Position numbers and translations under genes: made by a program
Virus record (IMG/VR): IMGVR_UViG_3300045885_000274
Coordinates: 1 to 20,426 of that record
Reading direction: 5' to 3' (one strand)
DNA length: 20,426 bases
Source of the DNA: a virus
Part shown: in pieces, positions 6,576-12,406 of the stretch
How positions within the stretch are numbered: position 1 is the first letter of the stretch
Layout of the letters: every line of letters begins with the position of its first letter
The notes under the pieces: model-generated
Told to the model about the DNA's origin: nothing
The model's database searches: none
The model's input: only the letters and a program-made list of their open reading frames with translations

Positions 6576-6799
6576 GCTACTGCTTCGACACGTTGAGCAA
6601 GGCGTGGCAAACGATCCGGGCGAAGCTGCCCGATGACGTGCGCGACGCGGAGCTGACGCTGCGCTTCGAGTGGCTGCTGGAAGAGCTGCACGAGGCGAAC
6701 CACCGCCTGCGCGACGCGGTGAATCACGATGAGCGCGTAACCAAGTATGCGCGGGCACTCGACCGCGTGCTGACAGGCACACCACAGGAGGACGCATGA
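6572..6799 (+). CDS. Small hypothetical helical protein
   Basis: 75 residues with an ATGA overlap to the previous gene. It is acidic and almost fully helical (AELTLRFEWLLEELHEANHRL), with heptad-like hydrophobic spacing that would suit a coiled-coil dimer. No motif recognised. The stop overlaps the next start. Confidence 0.55.
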   Translation: MSYCFDTLSKAWQTIRAKLPDDVRDAELTLRFEWLLEELHEANHRLRDAVNHDERVTKYARALDRVLTGTPQEDA

Positions 6800-7002
6800 A
6801 GTTCTACCGCGTGGCATTCTGGACCGATGACCAAATCAGCGCAGGCTTCGGCTGGTATACGCGGCGCAAAGACGCCGAGCGCTCGGCCCGGGACAACGGC
6901 AGCGACCCTGCCGAGGACTTGACCGAGGTCGAGGTGCATCCCACGAAAGACGGCATCCTCGCGGCGTTGAGCCGCTGGGCGCGGCACCCCGACAACGGCT
7001 AA
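6796..7002 (+). CDS. Small hypothetical protein
   Basis: 68 residues starting MKFYRVAFWTDD, with ATGA overlap to the upstream gene and CAGGAGG just before it. The order strand, aromatic turn (GFGWYTRRKDAER), helix, strand (TEVEVHPTKDGIL), helix suggests a small alpha/beta fold found in phage proteins of unknown function. The C-terminus (SRWARHPDNG) resembles a tail I associate with such small phage proteins. Confidence 0.6.
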   Translation: MKFYRVAFWTDDQISAGFGWYTRRKDAERSARDNGSDPAEDLTEVEVHPTKDGILAALSRWARHPDNG

Positions 7003-7014
7003 CTGGAGAAACGC

Positions 7015-7206
7015 ATGAAACCGGAACCACTGAAGAGCCGCACCAAGGCCGAGCACACGCAGCAGCAGGCAGCCGAGCTGCTGGGCGTGCCGGTGAGAAC
7101 GTGGCAGGACTGGGAGCACGGGCGCAGCACCATCAGCCCGCAGCTCCTGCGCTTGTATCGCCACCTCGCCGGGATCGAGCGCATCCCGTTCAGGAGCGCG
7201 TCATGA
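7015..7206 (+). CDS. XRE/Cro-type helix-turn-helix protein
   Basis: 63 residues, nearly all one HTH domain: TQQQAAELLGVPVRTWQDWEHG (about 16-37) is the standard XRE scan, turn and recognition segment, with W-x-x-W-E before the next helix. The start has CTGGAGAA upstream. Such proteins bind short palindromes as dimers. Because it lies inside the rightward operon driven from 4215-4243, it is a candidate autoregulator acting on the TACGGG-N3-CCCGTA operators, but nothing in the sequence proves that link. A Cro-like or antitoxin-like role are both possible. Confidence 0.75.
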   Translation: MKPEPLKSRTKAEHTQQQAAELLGVPVRTWQDWEHGRSTISPQLLRLYRHLAGIERIPFRSAS

Positions 7207-7391
7207 GGCTCGACAAGGCAGCAGGTTCGTGCCGACTCTTGAACTACCGCCACCGCTGGGGCAAAGAGCGGCCCCTGCAGTATGGCGTCATCACCGTCCG
7301 TAAGCAGCAGCTCTGCCTCGACTGTGATCGCGTGCGCGTCATCGCCTACACGCGCAGGGGCAATCACGTCGAGGGCTATTTCACCAAGTAG
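7203..7391 (+). CDS. Small hypothetical protein with CLDC motif
   Basis: 62 residues, start overlapping the HTH gene stop (ATGA). Strand-rich and basic (YGVITVRKQQLCLDCDRVRVIAYTRRG), with a C-x-x-C pair at about 42-45 and an earlier single Cys, which might form part of a metal site. No family recognised. Confidence 0.55.
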   Translation: MRLDKAAGSCRLLNYRHRWGKERPLQYGVITVRKQQLCLDCDRVRVIAYTRRGNHVEGYFTK

Positions 7392-7417
7392 GCACCAACC
7401 AGACAGGAGACAACACC

Positions 7418-7579
7418 ATGAAGCGCATCACCGCAGCACTCGTCGCACTCGCTCTATCCCTCAGCGCAGCCTCGGCATTCGCGAGCTGCACCAGCCACAC
7501 GATCCTCGGGCCAAGAGGGCAGATGCTTTTCTGCACCACCTGCTGCTACGGATCGAGCTGCAACACCACCTGCTTCTAA
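7418..7579 (+). CDS. Secreted Cys-rich mini-protein (53 residues)
   Basis: The ATG follows the repeated leader CCAGACAGGAGACAACACC, which strongly supports translation. Residues 1-22 are a signal peptide (MKRITAALVALALSLSAASA-FA), cleaved before S23 or, if treated as an imperfect lipobox (F-A-S-C), before C24. The mature peptide of about 30 residues has six cysteines including a CC pair (C24, C39, C42, C43, C48, C52) and ends NTTCF. Three disulfides in the periplasm are likely. It is the last gene before a terminator. Function unknown; a role in the lysogen envelope or in superinfection is possible but unsupported. Confidence 0.75.
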   Translation: MKRITAALVALALSLSAASAFASCTSHTILGPRGQMLFCTTCCYGSSCNTTCF

Positions 7580-7602
7580 CGCAGCCCGCACCACGATCCA
7601 CA

Positions 7603-7625
7603 GCCCCGCCGAGCGCGGGGCTTTT
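7603..7625 (+). terminator. Rho-independent terminator of the accessory operon
   Basis: A 7-bp perfect stem GCCCCGC/GCGGGGC (7603-7609 with 7615-7621), a 5-base loop and then TTTT. It ends the rightward operon just before the convergent leftward HTH gene. Confidence 0.85.
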
Positions 7626-7629
7626 CATT

Positions 7630-7830
7630 TCAGCGCGGGCAATAGAGCACCACGCGCTTGAGACCCAGCCGCCGCAGGATCGTCGGGCTGGGCTTCTCTT
7701 TGCCACTCATCACGCCGTAGATGAAAGAGCGGTTGACCCGCCACGCTCTTGCGAGAGCGATGACGCGCCCAGCCTCGCGCACCTTCGCCCGCAGCAGCTC
7801 GCGCACGCCGCGCTCATCGTAAGCCTTCAT
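7630..7830 (-). CDS. Small HTH regulator, Cro-like
   Basis: 66 residues from the ATG at 7830 with GGGGGTG upstream; a TTG 12 bases further up is the only longer option. Residues about 18-50 (GRVIALARAWRVNRSFIYGVMSGKEKPS) form a helix-turn-helix with the turn at W-R-V-N and recognition helix S-F-I-Y-G-V, followed by PTILRRLGL, typical of lambda Cro/CI-like DNA-binding folds. It lies downstream of the CI-like gene on the same strand, about 100 bases away, so it is probably expressed with it. It is convergent with the accessory operon. Confidence 0.7.
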   Translation of the reverse strand: MKAYDERGVRELLRAKVREAGRVIALARAWRVNRSFIYGVMSGKEKPSPTILRRLGLKRVVLYCPR

Positions 7831-7840
7831 CGGCACCCCC

Positions 7841-7885
7841 AAAAAAACGGCGACCCGACAGGAGACAAAGCCTGAAGGCCGCCGT
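7841..7885 (-). terminator. Possible weak terminator or leader between the two repressor genes
   Basis: On the minus strand ACGGCG (7880-7885) can pair with CGCCGT (7847-7852) around a 27-base loop, followed by seven T residues just before the ribosome site of the small HTH gene. The stem is short and the loop long, so termination would be partial at best. The loop also contains, on the plus strand, an orphan copy of the repeated leader. Confidence 0.3.
7854..7871 (+). other. Orphan copy of the GACAGGAGACAA translation leader
   Basis: CCCGACAGGAGACAAAGC is the same sequence that precedes several genes here, but no ATG, GTG or TTG follows at proper spacing; only CTG at 7872 does. The reading frame from that CTG runs 44 codons and overlaps the CI-like gene antisense, with poor coding character. 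It may be a remnant of a lost gene. Confidence 0.45.
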
Positions 7886-7929
7886 GCAGCTCCTCCAACT
7901 CGTGAGAGTCGAAGGCTGCGAACGCTATT

Positions 7930-8634
7930 CTACAGGTCGCGCCCCGCGTAGAACACGCGACCCCATACCGTCACCTCATCCTCGCCATAGCTCGGCGCTT
8001 TGCTGTCAGTCCCGGGCGTGAATACCCAGCCGTTGTCGCGCCGCTTCGCCTTGCGCAAAAAGCCCTGAACGCCATCACGGTCACACGCGCGAGCGCGGCC
8101 CTTGCGCTGCAGGAGATAGATCGCGCCCGCTTCCAGCTCCCGCCGCTTCGGATCGCAAAAGGCGAACTCGCCCTCGTGCAGCCACGGCTCCATTACGTCA
8201 TCAGCCACCTGAAAGTAGATTGTGTCCACTGAACACTCCACCGGACAAGGCCGCAGAACTTCATCAATGCGCTTGGTGAGGTCGCCGAGTCCAACACGCG
8301 GCACAAGCCGGTAGGTGCGAGTGGTGCCGTTGAGTGAATTAACCATGAACTCGGTCTCCTGACGTAGCGCGTTCTTCCCTGCATTATCGAGCGCCAACTG
8401 TTTCAACTTCAGCTTCCCCTCTATGAAGCGTGCGGTGTCCTCCCCAATCGCACGGAACGCATGCAGCAACTGCCACAGGTAAGCGTCCGACCGCCCAATC
8501 TCCCGGGCGAGCTTCGCAGAGTTCCCCTTGTATCGAACCTTCACCAGCTCCTTCAAATTGTTGAGCCTAGTCTTGTGAATCGCCTTCGTTGACGGCGCAC
8601 GGCCACCTCGCGCCCGCTCAGTCCTCGGTGTCAC
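7930..8634 (-). CDS. CI-like repressor with inactive S24 peptidase domain
   Basis: 234 residues from a GTG at 8634, placed by the leader GACAGGGGACATAACC. Residues about 22-75 are an HTH domain (SAKLAREIGRSDAYLWQLLHA with helices 2-3). Residues about 120-234 follow the LexA/CI S24 layout: VADDVMEPWLHEGEFAF at 143-159 matches the usual GDSMEP-x-L-x-x-G-D block, then AIYLLQRKG, a basic strand pair and the terminal V-x-G-R-V. The catalytic Ser position is V147, and the expected Lys (near FLRK, 192-195) also appears replaced. It should therefore dimerise but not self-cleave, so induction would need an antirepressor or another route. Divergent from the Cro-like gene. Confidence 0.85.
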   Translation of the reverse strand: MTPRTERARGGRAPSTKAIHKTRLNNLKELVKVRYKGNSAKLAREIGRSDAYLWQLLHAFRAIGEDTARFIEGKLKLKQLALDNAGKNALRQETEFMVNSLNGTTRTYRLVPRVGLGDLTKRIDEVLRPCPVECSVDTIYFQVADDVMEPWLHEGEFAFCDPKRRELEAGAIYLLQRKGRARACDRDGVQGFLRKAKRRDNGWVFTPGTDSKAPSYGEDEVTVWGRVFYAGRDL

Positions 8635-8676
8635 GGTTATGTCCCCTGTCAGTGAGTGAATCGGATCAACGTCTTG

Positions 8677-8688
8677 TAGCTCCTGCCT
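8677..8688. promoter_or_regulatory. Operator-like site O1 in the repressor control region
   Basis: TAGCTCCTGCCT, carrying the half-site TAGCTCC (GGAGCTA on the other strand). It lies in the 5' leader of the CI-like gene, downstream of its promoter. Confidence 0.5.
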
Positions 8689-8699
8689 GAGTGCAGCAT

Positions 8700-8711
8700 T
8701 AGCGGGAGCTA
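8700..8711. promoter_or_regulatory. Operator-like site O2, TAGC-N4-GCTA
   Basis: TAGCGGGAGCTA is a palindrome with a 4-base centre, located just after the -10 box of the leftward repressor promoter, at its expected start site. With O1 it forms a larger inverted repeat, TAGCTCCTGC against GCGGGAGCTA. Confidence 0.55.
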
Positions 8712-8715
8712 ATGG

Positions 8716-8746
8716 ATTATACGACAGGGGTGCAAGCTGGAGTCAA
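8716..8746 (-). promoter_or_regulatory. Repressor maintenance promoter, leftward
   Basis: On the minus strand a consensus TATAAT (8716-8721) is preceded by TTGACT (8741-8746) with a long 19-base spacer. Transcription would begin near 8709 and run to the CI-like gene. The long spacer may make it dependent on an activator. Confidence 0.6.
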
Positions 8747-8803
8747 CACCCCCGGGGGCCACGATCCAGTGCGATCCGAGAACGTCCGAGCCGGGGACTT
8801 TAC

Positions 8804-8832
8804 TTGCATTCAGATCGCGCCGGAGCTATTGT
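8804..8832 (+). promoter_or_regulatory. Rightward early promoter for cro-like and replication genes
   Basis: TTGCAT (8804-8809) and TATTGT (8827-8832) are separated by 17 bases. A third GGAGCTA half-site (8822-8828) overlaps the -10, as expected for a repressor-controlled early promoter. The transcript would begin around 8839. Confidence 0.65.
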
Positions 8833-8874
8833 TCGATCCCTGACTTCGGCTACACCTCGGGGGAGGATCGAACC

Positions 8875-9243
8875 ATGAAACGCTCACGACGCGCAGGCAC
8901 GAAGAGCTACACGCGCACGGGATTCGGGCGGCCACGCTATCCCGTGGTGGAGAGCCTGCAGCGCTTCCTGAAAGCCTACGGGCACGGCTCCGAGGGCAAC
9001 ACGTCACGCGCACACTTCGCCGAGCGCGTGGGCACCTCAGTGGATTATCTCTTGCAGCTCGGCCTCGGCTTCCGGCAGGCGAGCATGGAGCTGGCGGTGC
9101 GGATCGAGCGAGCAAGCCATGGGCTGATCCGGGCCGAAGAGCTTGCCCCCGGGGGCGACTGGGCCTACCTCGCAGCGCGGATTCCCGATCCGCTGAAGCG
9201 GCGACGCAAGAGCACACGAGCCACCGAACGCGCAACGGCGTGA
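8875..9243 (+). CDS. Cro/YdaS-like HTH regulator
   Basis: 122 residues; the ATG follows GGGGGAGGATC. A basic N-terminus (MKRSRRAGTKSYTRTG) precedes an HTH of the YdaS/Cro type at about 43-85: SRAHFAERVGTSVDYLLQLG with the turn at V-G-T-S, then SMELAVRIERASHGLIRAEEL, the helix that in YdaS-like proteins leads to an L-x-P segment. The C-terminus is Arg/Lys-rich. Position opposite the CI-like gene and directly before the replication gene is the classic cro place, so it probably represses the repressor promoter. The gene is followed by the initiator after 10 bases. Confidence 0.75.
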   Translation: MKRSRRAGTKSYTRTGFGRPRYPVVESLQRFLKAYGHGSEGNTSRAHFAERVGTSVDYLLQLGLGFRQASMELAVRIERASHGLIRAEELAPGGDWAYLAARIPDPLKRRRKSTRATERATA

Positions 9244-9253
9244 GGTGAGGCCC

Positions 9254-10354
9254 ATGCCGGATCGCTACCTGCGTGCTGGGCTGTGGCGCTCGGATCGCTT
9301 CGATCAACTGGGCACCGATGCGCAGCTCTTCTTCGTGCGGCTGCTCTCCGTGGTGGATGACTTCGGCTGCTTCGACGGGCGCGACGGTGTGATCGCTTCA
9401 GCCTGCTATCCAATTCAACGGCGCGAGGAGCCGCTGGCGCTTGCCGAGCTGCAGCTCGCGCAGCTCCTGATTCGCTACACCAACGGCGGCAAGCCCTACA
9501 TCGCACTCCTGCGCTGGGGTGAGCCAAACCGCTATCGCAGGCAGTGCCCTGCACCACCGATCAACGTGGATCGCCCGGGCATCAAATACGCTGGCAAGTG
9601 GGGCCATGACATCGGCTGGGCCAATCCACCGGGCACCGAGCCGGTGAGCGTGCTGCTCGACCAGCACGGCAAGCCCACGATGCCACAGCCACAGGAATGG
9701 CGACGCCCCGGGGACTGGGCACCACCCGATGCACCACCACCACGCGCCGACCGGCTCCCCGGCGGCGGCTGGCAACGTCAACGCGCCGCAGCACGCGCAG
9801 CAAAAGAGGCAGCACTCGACGCGCAAGCCGCCAACTCAGCGCTTCCAGCACCATCAACACCGAAATCAGACCAGTCCCATGTCACTGAGACCAGTAACAC
9901 TAGACCAGTAACAGGTCGGGGACCGAGACCAGTGACTAGTCACAGTATGCAGTCACTGAAAGCGACCAGTGACAGGGAAGTAGTTCCAATAATTCCAAGA
10001 GAGCAGGGTCTGCAGTCACCTGTGGTAATAGCAAATGCTTCTACGTCGCCGATGTCGGAGAAACCGCCGACGACGCCGACCGCGACCAGACCCTTGTCGG
10101 AAGAAAAGAACGGTGTCCGACTCGTCAACGGAGAGTGGCAAGGGCTGAGCGAGGCGCAGCGGCTGCGCTGGCAAGAGGCGTGGCCGCAGCTCTCGATCCC
10201 CGACGAGCTGGACCACATCGCCTTCTACCTCGTGGCGCACCCGGATCGGCTGGCCGAGTGCGAGAAGCATGACGACTATCAGGGCTACATCGTTCGCTGG
10301 CTGCTGCGCGAGGCCAAGCCTACGGTCCGTAGCAGGGGAGCCACTGATGCGTAA
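9254..10354 (+). CDS. Phage replication initiator (O-like)
   Basis: 366 residues from the ATG at 9254, with GAGGTGAGG upstream; an in-frame GTG at 9245 is weaker. The N-terminus (PDRYLRAGLWRSDRFDQLGTDAQLFFVRLLSVVDDFGCFDGR) is the winged-helix start shared by many phage replication proteins, with alternating helices and the VDDFG signature. About residues 150-290 are a low-complexity linker with repeated R-P-V-T; the corresponding DNA carries iteron-like repeats. The C-terminus (about 295-355) is helical, with WQEAWPQLSIPDELDHIAFYLV, and may bind host helicase or its loader. Such proteins melt the origin and recruit DnaB. No separate helicase or loader is in the window. Confidence 0.75.
   Translation: MPDRYLRAGLWRSDRFDQLGTDAQLFFVRLLSVVDDFGCFDGRDGVIASACYPIQRREEPLALAELQLAQLLIRYTNGGKPYIALLRWGEPNRYRRQCPAPPINVDRPGIKYAGKWGHDIGWANPPGTEPVSVLLDQHGKPTMPQPQEWRRPGDWAPPDAPPPRADRLPGGGWQRQRAAARAAKEAALDAQAANSALPAPSTPKSDQSHVTETSNTRPVTGRGPRPVTSHSMQSLKATSDREVVPIIPREQGLQSPVVIANASTSPMSEKPPTTPTATRPLSEEKNGVRLVNGEWQGLSEAQRLRWQEAWPQLSIPDELDHIAFYLVAHPDRLAECEKHDDYQGYIVRWLLREAKPTVRSRGATDA
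9869..9973 (+). repeat. Iteron-like repeats inside the initiator gene, probable replication origin
   Basis: Direct copies of GACCAGT occur at 9869, 9889, 9903, 9927 and 9964; four extend to GACCAGT(A/G)AC. Inverted copies GTCACTG lie at 9881-9887 and 9952-9958, and a perfect palindrome GTGACTAGTCAC lies at 9932-9943. A locally AT-richer stretch follows (about 9976-10060). Lambda-type phages carry iterons in the middle of their initiator gene followed by an AT-rich unwinding zone, and this matches that plan. Spacing is uneven (20, 14, 24 and 37 bases), less regular than in lambda. Confidence 0.65.
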
Positions 10355-10589
10355 GGGTTTTCTCGGTGGCATTCACACTCGGCTCACAGTCGCATGGCCG
10401 GAGTGCGGCTGCACCGATCCCAGCTCGTGCCCGCACTGGCTCGCATGGCAGCGTGCGCTGGGCAGGCTCGACCGTCGCAGCTCTCGCGGTGCTGGGCGAC
10501 CCTCCCCCGGGGTCGAACGCAGGCAGGGGCGGGGCGTGAGCGTAACCGTCCCCTCCTCTCCCTTGCCGGTGCCTGATTTAGTGACTTAG
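10347..10589 (+). CDS. Small hypothetical protein with CGC and CPHW motif
   Basis: 80 residues; the ATG at 10347 overlaps the last codons of the initiator gene and has AGGGGAG upstream. Residues 20-32 (ECGCTDPSSCPHW) group three Cys and a His, which could hold a zinc ion. The C-terminal half is Arg/Ser/Pro-rich and disordered-looking. No family recognised. Confidence 0.5.
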   Translation: MRKGFLGGIHTRLTVAWPECGCTDPSSCPHWLAWQRALGRLDRRSSRGAGRPSPGVERRQGRGVSVTVPSSPLPVPDLVT

Positions 10590-10597
10590 CTGTAGCT

Positions 10598-10972
10598 ATG
10601 AAGTGTCCTAAATGTCGGCGGGAGATAGCTTTTGAGGCGGTTGAGCATGCCGTTTGTGGGTGGAAGATCGCTTCGCGTGTTGCGGTGGGGGTGGTCGCGG
10701 GTGCGGTGGAGCGTGTGGGTGCGGCCCCGCTTCCGGACTTGGAGACGCGCAGGAGGCGGTGGCGGGAGATGAAGGCGCTGGTGAAGCCGGTGGTGTTGCC
10801 TGCTGCGCGGAAGGCGGTGACTGCGATCACGCGCTCGCCCGAGTTGACGCCGGGGCATGGGGGTATGTGCGCGTGCGAGCTGTGTTTTGCGAAGCGCACG
10901 AAGCGCCCGGTGCCGGAGAAGCCGGTGAGTGTGCGAGCCGCGAAGTTGGCGAAGCTCTTCCCGGTGCCGTGA
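10598..10972 (+). CDS. Hypothetical protein with N-terminal zinc-ribbon-like start
   Basis: 124 residues starting MKCPKCRREI, a C-x-x-C knuckle, with another Cys at 20 (VCGW) and a later C-A-C-E-L-C cluster at about 90-95 (GMCACELCFAKRTKRP). The middle is basic and helical. The two clusters could be separate zinc sites or combine. No ribosome site of normal strength is visible before the ATG. Third-codon positions favour G and T more than in neighbouring genes, a mild compositional difference. Confidence 0.6.
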   Translation: MKCPKCRREIAFEAVEHAVCGWKIASRVAVGVVAGAVERVGAAPLPDLETRRRRWREMKALVKPVVLPAARKAVTAITRSPELTPGHGGMCACELCFAKRTKRPVPEKPVSVRAAKLAKLFPVP

Positions 10973-11304
10973 TGCGGACTGTTGCCGTGCCGTGCGGGAG
11001 TTGTCACCTGTGTTGTCGCAAGACCCTCGTTGCGCTGATGCCGGAGGACGCGGGCGAGGGTTACGAGACTGAGGAGCTGGGGGGCGTGACGGTGCTCAAG
11101 CACAAGGCGAATGGTGATTGCGTCTATCTCGGGGAGTCGGGCTGCACGATTCACGGGCGGGCACCCGTCATGTGTCGGGTCTATGACTGTCGCGAGCAGT
11201 ATCGCCGGTATTCGCGGGGGGAGCGGCGCGAGCTGATGCGGCGGCGCGTGCTTGATCCGGAGGTGGTGCGGCAGGCGGCGAAGCTGATACGGGAGTTCGC
11301 GTGA
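10972..11304 (+). CDS. YkgJ-family cysteine-cluster protein
   Basis: 110 residues from the ATG in a TGATG overlap; the much longer upstream reading frame is not used. The pattern CGSCHLCCR (C8, C11, C14, C15), then C50-V-Y-L, GC58-TIHGRAP, and C68-R-V-Y-D-C73 matches the YkgJ/Fli-type cysteine cluster family, whose members are thought to bind zinc or an iron-sulfur cluster. Biological role is unknown in the family. Its presence in a phage early operon suggests modification or metal-dependent protein contact. Confidence 0.8.
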   Translation: MRTVAVPCGSCHLCCRKTLVALMPEDAGEGYETEELGGVTVLKHKANGDCVYLGESGCTIHGRAPVMCRVYDCREQYRRYSRGERRELMRRRVLDPEVVRQAAKLIREFA

Positions 11305-11480
11305 CGCTCATCGAGCAGGTGCGGTGTGTGGAGCGCGAGATTGCGCTGCGGCGCTCGGTGTATCCGAGGTGGGTGGCGCAGAAGCGGATGAAGGCGAGTC
11401 AGGCTGAGCACGAGCTGGAGGCGATGGTGGCGGTGCTCGCCACGCTGACCGAGCTGCTGGTCGCGGAGCGGCGGGCGTGA
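11301..11480 (+). CDS. Small coiled-coil phage protein
   Basis: 59 residues from a GTG overlapping the previous stop (GTGA). The sequence opens MTLIEQVRCVEREIALRRSVYPRWV and continues as one long helix with heptad-like spacing. The pattern VEREIALRRSVYPRWV-x-x-x-RM is one I recall from many phages, always as a tiny protein of unknown function. It is joined to the next gene by TGATG. Confidence 0.65.
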   Translation: MTLIEQVRCVEREIALRRSVYPRWVAQKRMKASQAEHELEAMVAVLATLTELLVAERRA

Positions 11481-11743
11481 TGGGCTTTCCGGTCGAGCGT
11501 GCGCCGCGCTGCCAGCGCCAGTGTGCCATCGAGGGCATGGCGATGAGGAGCACGTATACGGGATTCCGTGGGGAGAGTGCGATGCTGTGGCGAGTATGGG
11601 GCGTGCGGCACCTGCGGTTTTTCTGGCATGCGTGGCGGGTCAACCGCTGGGCGCGGATGTGGGGCGACATAGGTATCGGGACGGGTGTCCCGAACGCTTC
11701 CGACATCGAGCACCTGCGCGGAATCTGGAGGGGTGAGCGATGA
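11480..11743 (+). CDS. Small Trp-rich hypothetical protein
   Basis: 87 residues from the ATG in the TGATG overlap. A shorter alternative starts at 11582 (MLWRVWGVRHLRFFW, 53 residues) with GGGGAGAG upstream, and only this second half looks like a conserved phage family (WRVNRWARMW, DIEHLRGIWRGE). The first 34 residues may therefore be untranslated or a recent extension. It is basic and aromatic, possibly membrane-peripheral. Confidence 0.55.
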   Translation: MGFPVERAPRCQRQCAIEGMAMRSTYTGFRGESAMLWRVWGVRHLRFFWHAWRVNRWARMWGDIGIGTGVPNASDIEHLRGIWRGER

Positions 11744-11976
11744 ACGAGCCGACGATTGTGCGCGAGCCTTACGTGATCATGTTCAAGGTCGAGGGCGCGG
11801 TGGTGTGTCACCTCTATCCGCACGACCTCGATTATCGTGGCTACGGGCTTCTCGTATGCGATCTGGTGCGCCACGTCGCGAATCACTTCGGCGTTGATGA
11901 AGAGGCGGTATGGGGCTGGGTTGAGCGCGAGCGTGATAGACCAACGACGAAACTTCAAGGAGGGCATCCGTCATGA
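11740..11976 (+). CDS. Conserved small phage protein
   Basis: 78 residues with ATGA overlap. The core DLDYRGYGLLVCDLVRHVANHFGVDEEAVWGWVERER is a strongly conserved-looking helical block I associate with phage accessory proteins of unknown role. One Cys and an acidic patch; no catalytic motif. An imperfect TACGGG palindrome inside the gene is noted separately and is not considered an operator. Confidence 0.65.
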   Translation: MNEPTIVREPYVIMFKVEGAVVCHLYPHDLDYRGYGLLVCDLVRHVANHFGVDEEAVWGWVERERDRPTTKLQGGHPS

Positions 11977-12242
11977 GCACACCGAGGACTGACAAGTTTC
12001 AGAGCGAGCTGGGCGCGATCCTGTGGGGCGGCAACGAATCCGCGAGTGTCATTTCGCAGGTCACGCGGCAGATCGCCGCGTGCTGCGAGTTCGCGAGGGA
12101 GCTGGAGCGCGAGCTGCAGGTCGAGCACGGCGATACCGTCCCGGTTGGCAGGCCCGGGAGCTTTGACCAGTTGACCGCTCCGCCGCGAGGCCGCTCGACA
12201 TCCGCGAAACCGAAGCCGAAGCCGAAAGGGGGTAGACGATGA
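11973..12242 (+). CDS. Small hypothetical protein with lysine/proline tail
   Basis: 89 residues, ATGA overlap and AAGGAGGG upstream. N-terminal two thirds helical (VISQVTRQIAACCEFARELERELQ), then a Pro/Gly hinge and a Lys-Pro repeat tail ending KGGRR. The tail suggests nucleic-acid contact or disorder. Not recognised. Confidence 0.6.
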   Translation: MSTPRTDKFQSELGAILWGGNESASVISQVTRQIAACCEFARELERELQVEHGDTVPVGRPGSFDQLTAPPRGRSTSAKPKPKPKGGRR

Positions 12243-12406
12243 AGCTCTTGTATCGAGGGATGCTGCCGCGCTGCGCCCTGTGCGGCAAGATGGGGGCGGA
12301 CGTGGTGATGCCGAATCGCCCGCCGGTGCATCGTGGCTGCGCGGGCGAGCGCTGGGCGCGGGAGCTGCGCAAGACCCGGCGCACCGAGCAGCGGGTGCGG
12401 GCGTGA
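12239..12406 (+). CDS. Zinc-finger-like mini-protein (55 residues)
   Basis: ATG overlaps the preceding TGA (ATGA). C12-A-L-C15-G and, about 20 residues later, H33-R-G-C36 give a four-ligand C-x2-C...H-x2-C set typical of a single zinc knuckle. The C-terminus is an Arg-rich helix (RWARELRKTRRTEQRVR), suitable for DNA or RNA contact. It joins the next gene by a GTGA overlap. Confidence 0.6.
   Translation: MKLLYRGMLPRCALCGKMGADVVMPNRPPVHRGCAGERWARELRKTRRTEQRVRA

Noticed and set aside
7871-8010. CTG-started 44-codon frame after the orphan leader
   Set aside because: Its second half is antisense to the CI-like gene and its residues are Arg/Pro/Ser-rich with no motif; kept only as a leader remnant.
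11554-11571. GTATACGGGATTCCGTGG, resembling the operator with one base deleted
   Set aside because: Half-site spacing is wrong for the palindrome and the site is inside a gene. Not counted as an operator.
11842-11856. TACGGGCTTCTCGTA, one mismatch from the operator palindrome
   Set aside because: It lies inside the conserved coding block Y-G-L-L-V of the 78-residue gene, with no promoter nearby; probably chance.
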